DNA of 64,000 bases from positions 1 through 64,000 of the forward strand of contig CANGTL010000003.1 in the NCBI GenBank assembly GCA_947456815.1, written 5' to 3'. The DNA comes from Flavobacteriaceae bacterium (GTDB lineage Bacteria > Bacteroidota > Bacteroidia > Flavobacteriales > Flavobacteriaceae). Positions 28,059-36,463 of this stretch are shown here, piece after piece; position 1 is the stretch's first letter; each line of letters begins with the position of its first letter. Below the pieces are notes generated by a model, which saw only the letters and a program-made list of their open reading frames with translations, was not told the origin of the DNA and searched no databases. The position numbers and the translations under genes are program-made.

Positions 28059-29205
28059 AGAAATTTCAGTCATAATGCCCTGTTTAAACGAAGCCGAAAC
28101 TTTGGCAATTTGTATAAAAAAGGCAACTTCATTCTTTAAATCACAGGCTATAGAAGGTGAAGTTATTATCGCAGATAATGGAAGTACGGATGGTTCACAA
28201 GAAATTGCTACTAGCCTAGGAGCAAGAGTTATTAACGTACCAAAAAAAGGTTATGGAAATGCACTGAAAGGAGGATTTAATGCTGCCGAAGGTAAATATA
28301 TTATCATGGGAGACGCCGACGATAGTTATGATTTTAGTTCTCTAACTTTATTCGTTTCAAAATTAAGAGAAGGTAACGACTTTGTTATTGGCAATAGATT
28401 TAAAGGAGGTATTATGAAAAATGCGATGCCTTTTCTTCATCGATATTTAGGAAATCCTGTTCTCTCTTTTCTTGGAAGATTGTTCTTTAAGTCAAGCATA
28501 GGAGATTTCCATTGCGGACTGCGAGGTTTTTCTAATGATGCTTACTCAAGAATGAACTTGACAACTACAGGAATGGAATTTGCTTCTGAAATGATTGTAA
28601 AAGCTCATCTTTTGAATTTTAAGATTGTGGAAGTTCCAACGATATTATATAAAGATGGTAGAACAAGAAAACCACACCTAAAAACATGGAGTGACGGATG
28701 GAGACATCTGAGATTTCTATTGCTTTATAGTCCAAACTGGCTTTTCCTAATTCCTGGTGTGACGCTCATGTCTTTGGGCTTTGTATTGTCTGTTTTACTA
28801 ATAATTAGCCCAATTAAAGTTTCAAAAATAACGTTTGATGTTCATACTTTGCTGTATACTTCAAGTGCATTAATCGTTGGTTTTCAATTCGTTGTTTTTT
28901 ATGGTTTGACGAAAGTATTTGCAGTGACACAACAATTGTTACCAAAAAGCAAAAGATACGATTCGTTTTTTGGTTATATCAATTTAGAAAAGGGTCTAAT
29001 CATTGGTTTTTTATTGATTATAGCTGGTGTCGCTATGAGTTTTTATGGCTTTTCCTTATGGTCGGACCTTGACTATGGAACATTAAAAACAAGTGGTACC
29101 CTTCGAATTATAATTCCAGCGGTGACCATCATTATAATAGGTGTTCAGATTATACTTTATAGCTTTTTCTTTAGCATTTTAGGATTGAAAGATGAAAAAA
29201 ATTGA
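28051..29205 (+). CDS. Family 2 glycosyltransferase with C-terminal membrane helices (polyprenyl-phosphate sugar synthase type)
   Basis: 384 residues from ATG 28051, which overlaps the previous stop. The frame opens further upstream at 28003, but that part would lie inside the preceding gene. GT2 features are ISVIMPCLNEAETLAICI, EVIIADNGSTDGS, GKYIIMGDADDSYDF (metal-binding DxD) and FHCGLRGFS. About four helices after residue 230 anchor it to the inner membrane, as in GtrB-like and plant-DPG-synthase-like enzymes. It probably makes undecaprenyl-phosphate sugar for the membrane glycosyltransferase encoded just upstream. Confidence 0.88.
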   Translation: MNKEISVIMPCLNEAETLAICIKKATSFFKSQAIEGEVIIADNGSTDGSQEIATSLGARVINVPKKGYGNALKGGFNAAEGKYIIMGDADDSYDFSSLTLFVSKLREGNDFVIGNRFKGGIMKNAMPFLHRYLGNPVLSFLGRLFFKSSIGDFHCGLRGFSNDAYSRMNLTTTGMEFASEMIVKAHLLNFKIVEVPTILYKDGRTRKPHLKTWSDGWRHLRFLLLYSPNWLFLIPGVTLMSLGFVLSVLLIISPIKVSKITFDVHTLLYTSSALIVGFQFVVFYGLTKVFAVTQQLLPKSKRYDSFFGYINLEKGLIIGFLLIIAGVAMSFYGFSLWSDLDYGTLKTSGTLRIIIPAVTIIIIGVQIILYSFFFSILGLKDEKN

Positions 29206-29740
29206 TTATATATTGCAGAATGAACGCATTCGGCAAGCAGAGAAATATCTTATAGGAAGCACCATTTTAGATATTGGTTGTCATTACGGTGAATTATTTG
29301 ATAAAGTTTCCAGAAAGAAAACTTTCACTGGTGAAGGTATAGATGGCGTTTTGATCGAAAAAATCGAAAGAGAAAATTATACCTTATATCCTGGTTATTT
29401 CCCGGAAGATTTTCCAATTAAGAAAAAATATGACTCAATTACATTGCTAGCAGTGTTAGAGCATATTCCTGTTGAAACTTTACAAAAATATCCAGCGCTT
29501 TTAAGTGATTACTTACATACAAAAGGACGTGTTATCATTACTATTCCTTCGAAAAAAGTTGATTATATTCTTAATGTATTACTTTTTTTTAAACTTATTC
29601 ATGGCATGGACCTGATTCATCATCAAGAATTCGAACGTAGCATTATAAAAGAATTCTTTACCAAAAATGGTTTTAATCTAGTTAAAGAAAAACGATTCGA
29701 GCTAGGACTCAATATCTTATATGTATTTGAAAAAAAATAA
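29192..29740 (+). CDS. Class I SAM-dependent methyltransferase
   Basis: 182 residues; the start overlaps the upstream glycosyltransferase stop by 14 nt. The Rossmann-like motif I reads ILDIGCHYGELFD, with LLAVLEHIPVETL as motif II/III (methyltransferase type 11/23) and later KGRVIITIPS. It probably methylates a small molecule or sugar made by the cluster; the substrate is not evident. The 112-nt gap that follows suggests that ftsE begins a new transcript. Confidence 0.85.
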   Translation: MKKIDYILQNERIRQAEKYLIGSTILDIGCHYGELFDKVSRKKTFTGEGIDGVLIEKIERENYTLYPGYFPEDFPIKKKYDSITLLAVLEHIPVETLQKYPALLSDYLHTKGRVIITIPSKKVDYILNVLLFFKLIHGMDLIHHQEFERSIIKEFFTKNGFNLVKEKRFELGLNILYVFEKK

Positions 29741-29852
29741 CTTTTTTAATTATTTAGTTATAATATCAAATAAAGATAGCTTTAGAATACAATAAAATTT
29801 ATTTTGAATACCAACGTTAACTTACTACTTTTACTCAACAAACGAAACCACT

Positions 29853-30536
29853 ATGTCACAACCCGTTTTATATTTAAGAGACGTATCGATTTACCAAGGA
29901 AATAGAGTTATTCTTTCGAATATTAATCTAGAGGTTAATCATGGTGAATTTATTTATATCATTGGAAAAACTGGATCTGGAAAAAGCAGTTTCATGCGGA
30001 CATTATATGCTGACCTGCCATTAACGGAAGGTCAAGGAAGCGTCGTTGACTTTGATTTGGTGGCGATGAAAGATGATAAAATTCCTTATTTGAGAAGGAA
30101 AATCGGTATTGTTTTTCAAGATTTCCAACTTTTGCCAGACAGAAGCGTAAAAGAAAATATGCTTTTTGTTTTAAAGGCAACTGGTTGGACAGATGAATTA
30201 GAAATGCAAGTGAAAATAGATGAAGTCTTAGACAAAGTTGATTTGAAATCGATTGCTGAAAAAATGCCTCATCAGTTGTCGGGAGGAGAACAACAGCGCG
30301 TTGCTATTGCTCGAGCTTTGCTTAATGACCCCGAATTAATTCTCGCAGACGAGCCAACTGGAAATCTCGATCCACAAACCAGCGTTGAAGTCATGGAAGT
30401 TTTACGCAAGATCAATTCTAATGGAAAAACCGTAATTATGGCAACACACGACTATGCTTTATTGATGAAATATCCATCGAAGACTTTAAAATGTGAAGAC
30501 AATAAAGTGTTTGAAGTTGTTCAAAGAACGGTTTAA
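29853..30536 (+). CDS. ftsE: FtsE-like ABC transporter ATP-binding protein
   Basis: 227 residues. The Walker A motif GKTGSGKS is at 38-45, Q-loop VFQDFQLLPD, signature LSGGEQQRVAIARAL, Walker B LILADEPTGNLDP, and H-loop ATHDYALL. The closest family is FtsE, which with FtsX couples division to peptidoglycan hydrolase activation. No FtsX is encoded next to it, as is usual in Flavobacteria, so the partner must lie elsewhere. Its stop overlaps the start of a GT2 gene (TAATG), an unexpected pairing. It could also be a LolD/MacB-type ATPase, but the short simple architecture fits FtsE better. Confidence 0.85.
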   Translation: MSQPVLYLRDVSIYQGNRVILSNINLEVNHGEFIYIIGKTGSGKSSFMRTLYADLPLTEGQGSVVDFDLVAMKDDKIPYLRRKIGIVFQDFQLLPDRSVKENMLFVLKATGWTDELEMQVKIDEVLDKVDLKSIAEKMPHQLSGGEQQRVAIARALLNDPELILADEPTGNLDPQTSVEVMEVLRKINSNGKTVIMATHDYALLMKYPSKTLKCEDNKVFEVVQRTV

Positions 30537-31432
30537 TGCTTTCGATATTAATACCAACGTATAATTATAATACTTTCCCTCTAGTAAAGGAATTGCACAA
30601 TCAGATTTCATTGGAGAACATTGATTTTGAAATTATTGTGTCCGATGATGCTTCGACAGACTCAGCCATTATCAAAGAAAATGAAAAAATCGTTGGTCTA
30701 AGCAATTGCTACTATCTTTCAAATGTTGAAAATTTAGGAAGAGGATCGAACAGAAATAAGCTCTGTCAAAAAGCACGATGCGAATGGCTATTGCTTTTAG
30801 ATTGTGATACTATGCCGGACTCTTCTTCTTTCATTAAGAACTATTTGGATTGCATTAATAGTAATAACGGCGCTGTCTTTTTTGGCGGCATAGCCTACTA
30901 CGATAATAAACCGCTTGGGGAAGAAATACTTCGTTGGACTTACGGTCGAAAAAGAGAAGCCATTCCACTTTTGACAAGACAAAAAAAAACATACGAAACA
31001 GCGCTTGTTTCTAATATTCTGCTTAAAAAACAAATATTACTTAAATATCCTTTCAATCCCTCTATTTATGAATATGGATTCGAGGATTTTGTTTTTATAT
31101 CGGACCTGAAAAAAAATGGAATTCCTATAATTCACATTGAAAATCCAGCTTATCACCTCAACTTGGAAACTTCGATTGTATTCTTGAGTAAGCATCTTAG
31201 TGCTATCGACAATCTGAATAGTCTTATCATTCAAGGAATTATCAAGTCTAATGAAACTGCATTGGGTAAAACGCATGAAACAATCAAGCGTCTAATGTTA
31301 CAGCGAATTGTTGTGCTCTTTTTTAACTTATCTAAACAGCAGCTAAGACAAAATCTCTTATCAAAGAATCCATCGCTAGTCTTGTTTGACTTCTATAAAT
31401 TAGGTTACTTTTGTAGCATCAAAAATCTATAA
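30536..31432 (+). CDS. Family 2 glycosyltransferase
   Basis: 298 residues. Its ATG overlaps the ftsE stop by one base. GT2 features are LSILIPTYNYNTFPLVKEL, FEIIVSDDASTDSA and ARCEWLLLLDCDTMPD (DxD region), then YEYGFEDFVFISDL, the acceptor-side ED motif. No membrane helices are seen. It probably acts at the cytosolic face on a surface glycan; donor and acceptor are unknown. It is followed without a gap by another GT2 gene. Confidence 0.88.
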   Translation: MLSILIPTYNYNTFPLVKELHNQISLENIDFEIIVSDDASTDSAIIKENEKIVGLSNCYYLSNVENLGRGSNRNKLCQKARCEWLLLLDCDTMPDSSSFIKNYLDCINSNNGAVFFGGIAYYDNKPLGEEILRWTYGRKREAIPLLTRQKKTYETALVSNILLKKQILLKYPFNPSIYEYGFEDFVFISDLKKNGIPIIHIENPAYHLNLETSIVFLSKHLSAIDNLNSLIIQGIIKSNETALGKTHETIKRLMLQRIVVLFFNLSKQQLRQNLLSKNPSLVLFDFYKLGYFCSIKNL

Positions 31433-32356
31433 ATGCCTTTTTTTTCAATTATCATTCCTGTTTATAACAAAGAGACTTTCCTTGAAAACACGATAAAAAG
31501 TGTTCTTCAACAAAGTTTTACGGATTTCGAATTGATTGTCATCAACGACGGTTCGACCGATAATAGTGAAAGTAAAATCAAATCTTTTTCCGACCCTAGA
31601 ATTAAGTACCTCAAAAAAGAAAACGGCGGTGTATCAACAGCGAGAAATCTAGGAATAGAAACGGCTGCCGCATCATACATCACTTTTATCGATGCCGATG
31701 ATTATTGGTATCCAAATTTCTTAGAAGAAATGGTGTCTTCAATTGAGCAATTTCCAGACCAGCACATTTTTTCTGCAGCCATTGAAGTAGAAACTGAAAA
31801 AACCGTATTTCCGGCGCAATATTCAATTGTAAAAGAAAAAGAAAAAGAGGTTGTCAATTATTTTGACGCCAGTATGAAAACAACGGCAATTTGCACTTCT
31901 TGCGCCGTTTTTCATAAAAGCGTCTTTGAAAAAGTGGGCAATTTTGATGTTGACATTAGAAGTGGGCAAGACACCGACATGTGGATTAGAATTGGCCTAC
32001 GCTATCCTATCGTTTTTAGTTGGAAAATTTTGGCTCGTTATGTTTATGATGCTCAAAGCCTTTCTAAGAAAAAAGAATATCTTAATAAGAAAATGAATTT
32101 TTCTAAATTCGAAATGTTAGAAAAAACAAACGAAAGACTGAAGAAGTTTCTAGATCTTAATCTATTTTCATTTGCTATTAGATCTAAACTAGCAAATGAC
32201 AAAGCTAACTTTAAAGTTTACTATGATAAAATCAATCTCAAGGACCTTAATTTTAAGAAAAGGATTTTGCTAGAATTGCCCGGTTTTGGTTTACAATTCC
32301 TAGTCAGACTTAATCTATTTTTGGTTCAACTTGGCATAAAAAAATCTGTATTCTAG
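31433..32356 (+). CDS. Family 2 glycosyltransferase
   Basis: 307 residues, starting immediately after the upstream stop codon. Motifs are FFSIIIPVYNKETFLENTI, FELIVINDGSTDNSE and ASYITFIDADDYWYPN, the classic GT2 A-fold and DxD, then SGQDTDMWIRIGL for the acceptor site. It most resembles enzymes that extend capsular or O-antigen chains. Its stop is 1 nt from the convergent GT4 gene stop, so the gene blocks abut tail to tail. Confidence 0.9.
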   Translation: MPFFSIIIPVYNKETFLENTIKSVLQQSFTDFELIVINDGSTDNSESKIKSFSDPRIKYLKKENGGVSTARNLGIETAAASYITFIDADDYWYPNFLEEMVSSIEQFPDQHIFSAAIEVETEKTVFPAQYSIVKEKEKEVVNYFDASMKTTAICTSCAVFHKSVFEKVGNFDVDIRSGQDTDMWIRIGLRYPIVFSWKILARYVYDAQSLSKKKEYLNKKMNFSKFEMLEKTNERLKKFLDLNLFSFAIRSKLANDKANFKVYYDKINLKDLNFKKRILLELPGFGLQFLVRLNLFLVQLGIKKSVF

Positions 32357-32357
32357 A

Positions 32358-33449
32358 TTACTTTGTTAATATTCGAAGCCACTGCTTTTTCACTTCTTCA
32401 ACCGACAAATTCGCGACACTATCAACAGCATTCAATTTGATTCTGTTATACAATTCTTGGTCTAATAGAAATCTATTCATTGCATTTGCAAATACCTCAC
32501 TATTGTGGTTCTCGACTAGCAAACCATTTACCTCATTTTGAATAATTTCTTTTGGCCCTGACTGACAATTTACCGAAATAACCGGAGTTCCCAGCGCGAG
32601 TGATTCGATGATTACCAACGGAAAACCTTCATTCCTGCTCGTTAAAGTGGTAAATAGTGCGCCTTTAACATACGGGAATGGATTTGCCATTTTGGACTTA
32701 AAAATAACCTTATCTTGTAACTGAAGATTGCCAACTTTTTCCTTTATCGTGTCAAGATCTTTTCCGTCACCAATGATATATAAATCGATTCCATTTTCGG
32801 GCAAAAGAGAGCGAGCGTAACTCTCAATAAGCAATGAGTAGTTTTTATGGGCATCATCAATCCGTCCGTAGGCAAGGATAAATTTTCCACTTATCACCAT
32901 TTCTTCCGCCATGTTATTCAACTTAATAAGGTCTACAGGATTGTAGAGCGTTAGCGTATTTTGGTAATTATACTTATCGACTATCTGCCGCTCTATTTCT
33001 TTCGAAACGGCAATGATATATGGGGATTTGCGATAAATCTTTCGAGCGAGTTCAAATCTTCTTGGAAAATATTTTTCAATTTTAAAATTGTGAACAAGAT
33101 AAATTGTTCTCTCTGGCTTATAAATAAAGTTTGAAATAATCCATTCGGATAGATTGGAAGTTCTAATTCGATTATCAATAATCCAATCAAATTGAAATTG
33201 TTTGATATAATTTCTTAATGCAATGGAACGTTTAACTCGCCCAAGAATTGAATCGTCTTTTTTTTTCAAAAGCCCTAAATTGAGCAACTTACCGTCAAAC
33301 TCATATTCAATTTCATCCAAAATAGTAATCACATGAATTTCAAATCCCAATTGCACTAACATTTTCGAAAGTAAAGCACTAAATCGCTCCATACCACCGT
33401 TTGCTAACGAACTTGTTACAATAGCGATTTTAATTTTCGTGTTACTCAT
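32358..33449 (-). CDS. Family 4 (GT-B fold) glycosyltransferase
   Basis: 363 residues. The N-terminal acceptor domain begins KIAIVTSSLANGGMERF, where GGMER is the GT4 glycine-rich loop. The C-terminal donor domain carries FILAYGRIDDAHKNYSLLIE, YIIGDGKDLDTI, and the EX7E-like SRNEGFPLVIIESLALGTPVI. It is a retaining enzyme of surface glycan assembly. It is divergent from the GT4 at 33492, with a 42-nt shared promoter region in which both -7 boxes face each other. Confidence 0.9.
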   Translation of the reverse strand: MSNTKIKIAIVTSSLANGGMERFSALLSKMLVQLGFEIHVITILDEIEYEFDGKLLNLGLLKKKDDSILGRVKRSIALRNYIKQFQFDWIIDNRIRTSNLSEWIISNFIYKPERTIYLVHNFKIEKYFPRRFELARKIYRKSPYIIAVSKEIERQIVDKYNYQNTLTLYNPVDLIKLNNMAEEMVISGKFILAYGRIDDAHKNYSLLIESYARSLLPENGIDLYIIGDGKDLDTIKEKVGNLQLQDKVIFKSKMANPFPYVKGALFTTLTSRNEGFPLVIIESLALGTPVISVNCQSGPKEIIQNEVNGLLVENHNSEVFANAMNRFLLDQELYNRIKLNAVDSVANLSVEEVKKQWLRILTK

Positions 33450-33467
33450 TAATTGTCAAATAGTGAA

Positions 33468-33484
33468 TATATTTGTCAAAGATA
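33468..33484. promoter_or_regulatory. Face-to-face -7 boxes of two divergent GT4 genes
   Basis: Plus strand TATATTTG (33468-33475) and minus strand TATCTTTG (33484-33477) are separated by a single base, forming TATATTTG-T-CAAAGATA. Each matches TAnnTTTG and points to the start codon on its own side (33492 and 33449). Confidence 0.5.
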
Positions 33485-33491
33485 GCAATAT

Positions 33492-34649
33492 ATGAACATT
33501 TTACTTGTAGGAGAATATAGTCGTCTTCATAATTCTTTAAAGGAAGGTTTACAGCAATTGGGACACCAAGTTGTGATTATGGGATTTAGGGACAGTTTCA
33601 AGCACTTTCCGGTAGATTTGCCTTTAGAACAAAAATGGAATACCGGTTTTCTAAAAAAAATAAAAGTAGCAGTTTACAAACTGACTGGATTCAATATCAC
33701 TTCATGGCATACCTATCGTCAGTTTAAAAATTATGAGAAGCAGCTATCAAACTTTGATGTTGTGCAGCTCATCAATGAAAATGCTTTTTACTGTGGCTAT
33801 TATTTCGAAAAAAAAATGTTGCAGTTTCTATTTGAAAATAATAAGAAAGTCTTCCTCATGTGCTGTGGTACGGATTATTTGACCGTGAAATATTACTTTG
33901 AAAATCCTTCTTTTATGTCTTTATTGCCTCCCTATTTTGAAGGAAAAGTTGAGCCAAAAGATTTTGACGGAGTGTTGAAATTTCGAAGAAACAACTACAA
34001 AAAAATACACGAATACATCTATCAAAATATTCAGGGAGTAATTGCTTCTGATATCGATTATCATATTCCGATGCAAGGTGAAGAAAAATATTTAGGCATG
34101 ATTCCAAATCCAATAAATACAGACAAAATAGTCTACGTTGCAAATGAAATTCGCGATAAGATTGTCATTTTTCACGGAATTAATTCTGAAAGTTACTACA
34201 AGAAAGGGAACGATTACTTTGAAAAAGCACTTGCAATTATTGAAAAAAAATACCCAGATCAAGTTGAAATTATCACCACCCGAAGCGTACCATATAGTCA
34301 ATATATCGAATTATATGACCGCGCTCATATTTTATTAGATATGGTGTATGGCTACGACCAAGGGTTTCATGCTCTTGAAGCAATGGCTAAGGGAAAAGTA
34401 GTATTTACTTGTGCGGAAAAAGAATTTTATGACTACTACGGACTCCAAGAACTTGTTAATATCAATGCCCGTCCAGATGTAACTTATTTGGTTGACCAAC
34501 TAAGCCACTTAATTGACAATCCCAATGAAATTATCGAAATTGGCAAGCGAGCACGAAAATTTGTCGAGAAAGAACACAATCATATCTCGGTCGCTTCACA
34601 ATATTGTTCGATTTGGATCTCGCCTAAAAATCAACAAAAAGCAAATTAG
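33492..34649 (+). CDS. GT4-like (GT-B fold) glycosyltransferase
   Basis: 385 residues. The N-terminal MNILLVGEYSRLHNSLKEGL and the C-terminal AHILLDMVYGYDQGFHALEAMAKGKVV block (donor-binding region with H..EAMA) indicate the GT-B fold. The donor domain opens with KIVIFHGINSESYYKKGNDYF. It is more divergent than the neighbouring GT4, so the family-4 call is moderately secure. Its 3' end overlaps the convergent secreted-protein gene by 4 bp. It is the last gene of the glycosyltransferase block. Confidence 0.8.
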   Translation: MNILLVGEYSRLHNSLKEGLQQLGHQVVIMGFRDSFKHFPVDLPLEQKWNTGFLKKIKVAVYKLTGFNITSWHTYRQFKNYEKQLSNFDVVQLINENAFYCGYYFEKKMLQFLFENNKKVFLMCCGTDYLTVKYYFENPSFMSLLPPYFEGKVEPKDFDGVLKFRRNNYKKIHEYIYQNIQGVIASDIDYHIPMQGEEKYLGMIPNPINTDKIVYVANEIRDKIVIFHGINSESYYKKGNDYFEKALAIIEKKYPDQVEIITTRSVPYSQYIELYDRAHILLDMVYGYDQGFHALEAMAKGKVVFTCAEKEFYDYYGLQELVNINARPDVTYLVDQLSHLIDNPNEIIEIGKRARKFVEKEHNHISVASQYCSIWISPKNQQKAN

Positions 34650-35032
34650 TTTTGCGCTAAGACCACATCTTTTCTTCTTTTACTAGAAAAATTAGCAGGA
34701 TATTTCTTTTTGTGTTCGTTAATCAAGGTATAAGGTTCATCATTTGTAAATCCATCTATGACAACATAACTATTGTTATTTAAACAATACCCTCTATAAT
34801 TTGCTGGAAGGAAATCCGATGTTATCCACTCACCTTCTTTCATATATAGGTATTTTGCGGTGCAAGTATCATAATACGCTTGTAAATTGGGGTAATAATA
34901 ATAGCGTACGGCAGGAATGGCTTTAGTAGTCTTCTTCTGATAAACATAGACGTTTTCTAACTTAATCTGTGCAAAAGTGGACTGTATGAGCAGAAATAAG
35001 ATGATCTGAAGTAATCTAACCCTAGCTTTCAT
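34646..35032 (-). CDS. Small secreted protein of unknown function
   Basis: 128 residues with a signal peptide (MKARVRLLQIILFLLIQSTFAQ). The mature part contains AVRYYYYPNLQAYYDTCTAKYLY, then WITSDFLPANYRGYCLNNN and PYTLINEHKKKYPA. I recognise the YYYYPN...YxD and YRGY pattern as a conserved Flavobacteria-type hypothetical, but not a function. It is convergent with the GT4 gene (4-bp overlap), and a 317-nt spacer precedes its start on the minus strand. Confidence 0.75.
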   Translation of the reverse strand: MKARVRLLQIILFLLIQSTFAQIKLENVYVYQKKTTKAIPAVRYYYYPNLQAYYDTCTAKYLYMKEGEWITSDFLPANYRGYCLNNNSYVVIDGFTNDEPYTLINEHKKKYPANFSSKRRKDVVLAQN

Positions 35033-35349
35033 AACATGACTATTAAAATTAATAAATCACATACGATTTGGGTACATTAAAGTTAAGACATTCTTGCTCA
35101 AATAGCTAAAAAAAAAGTTGACTTGTAGTATTTCGACGTTGAACAACGTAAAAATCTCTTTTTTCGATAGAAACTTGATAGTAAAATCCAATCTGTTAAA
35201 GTTTGACGTCGTTTGTCGGTTATTTTTTTTTGAGAAATTATAAAAGACTAATTTGGCTAATTGTTTAAATACAAATGATTTAGTCAATTTTATCCCCAAA
35301 ATTTACTTGTGAAAAATTGTTTTAAGAAAAAGACCTAAAATGAAAAGTT
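35033..35349. other. 317-nt intergenic region with one inverted repeat
   Basis: This divergent spacer between the small secreted protein and the DUF892 gene is AT-rich and shows no credible gene, RNA or consensus TAnnTTTG box on either strand. The one ordered feature is ACGTTG-aa-CAACGT at 35136-35149, a 6-2-6 inverted repeat that could be a regulator site. Confidence 0.4.
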
Positions 35350-35925
35350 ATGGAAAATGCAAGAAAATCAGACGAGAATTTTCCTGAAAAAAGGGAAAAT
35401 GAAATCAAATCGATAAAACCAAAATTTCAGGGCGAAGCTGGACTCCGTGATTTGTTTCTTCAAGAACTTAAATCGATGTATTATGTTGAGAAAGTTGTTG
35501 CGAAATCTTTCCCGAAAATCATCAAGAATTCATGCAATTTTGAGTTGATTGAAGCGATTTACATTCATCAGGAAGACACTCAAAAACAAGTGCTGCGCAT
35601 AGAAGAATCATTCGACCTGCTTAAGGAGAAAAGCATCCTTGCGCCTTGCATGGCCATCGACGCCATGGTTTCTGAACTCGACGAAATGATCGAAATTACA
35701 AAGTTTGGAATGATTCGAGATGCAGGAATCATTTTGTCTCTACACAAAATAGAGCATTATGAAATAGCCTCCTATAGCATATTGACGGTTTACGCTGAAA
35801 ACCTCAGAGAAACCAAATTACTAGAATTATTTGAAAAGTCACTCAATGAAGAAAAAGTAGCACAAATGCGCTTGGCAAAAATAGCAAACACGATTCAGTT
35901 CTATTCGCCAGATTCCTTAGTTTGA
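35350..35925 (+). CDS. Ferritin-like DUF892 (YciE/YciF family) protein
   Basis: 191 residues with a charged N-terminal tail of about 25 residues. The family core follows: GLRDLFLQELKSMYYVEKVVAKSFPKI, helices with EAIYIHQEDTQKQV, and HKIEHYEIASYSILTVYAENL. The E..H..E..H residues that bind a di-iron site in this family are visible (Q/E-D and IEHYE). Members are linked to stress responses (YciE and YciF). It is flanked by divergent and convergent genes, so it is probably monocistronic. Confidence 0.85.
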   Translation: MENARKSDENFPEKRENEIKSIKPKFQGEAGLRDLFLQELKSMYYVEKVVAKSFPKIIKNSCNFELIEAIYIHQEDTQKQVLRIEESFDLLKEKSILAPCMAIDAMVSELDEMIEITKFGMIRDAGIILSLHKIEHYEIASYSILTVYAENLRETKLLELFEKSLNEEKVAQMRLAKIANTIQFYSPDSLV

Positions 35926-35927
35926 CA

Positions 35928-36383
35928 TCATTTTGTAAAGCTTGATTCATATAATTGAATCCACCTATCAGTAGTTAGTTTAGCAACTAACGCTCCTATC
36001 AGCGTATATGGGATTTCATTCATTTTCTTGAAACGAATACAGCTCTTTCCCATATCTAACTTCGATTTTACGTGATTAGGATATTCTGCAACAAACCAAT
36101 TTAGCAGTTGGGGATCAGCATAAATTCCCATATGATAGAACGAAATATTATTCTTCTGTGAAGCCAAACCCATTAATGGCAGCGGTAGTTTTGGGTCGCA
36201 ATGATAACCTTTCGGATAAATTGAATGCGGAACAACATAACCCAACATCCCATAATTCATCACTTCTTCAAAACCTACCGGAAGATTTTGAAGGATTGCT
36301 TCTCTAATTTTCAAGATCGCCTCTTTACGCTCTTCTGGCAAACTCTCGATGTATTCGAGAGGATTTTTTGCGGTTGATTGCAT
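35928..36383 (-). CDS. DUF1801 domain protein
   Basis: 151 residues of the DUF1801/YdhG-like family. Signatures are YIESLPEERKEAILKIREAI, FEEVMNYGMLGYVVP, the NISFYHMGIY strand and the late MGKSCIRFKKMNEIPY. The fold has been linked to iron or stress handling in Bacillus FraH-like proteins, but the role here is not established. It is divergent from the DUF3667 gene (80-nt gap) and its stop is 2 nt from the DUF892 stop. Confidence 0.85.
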   Translation of the reverse strand: MQSTAKNPLEYIESLPEERKEAILKIREAILQNLPVGFEEVMNYGMLGYVVPHSIYPKGYHCDPKLPLPLMGLASQKNNISFYHMGIYADPQLLNWFVAEYPNHVKSKLDMGKSCIRFKKMNEIPYTLIGALVAKLTTDRWIQLYESSFTK

Positions 36384-36463
36384 GATTGTTCTGGTTTTAG
36401 AATTGCAATTTAGAAATATTTTATAAATAAATTTACTTACTTTTAGCCAATCAATAGTATTCT

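Noticed and set aside
29853..30536. The ABC ATPase as an O-antigen exporter (Wzt-type)
   Set aside because: It is short with no C-terminal sugar-binding domain, and no ABC-2 permease gene is nearby; FtsE fits better.
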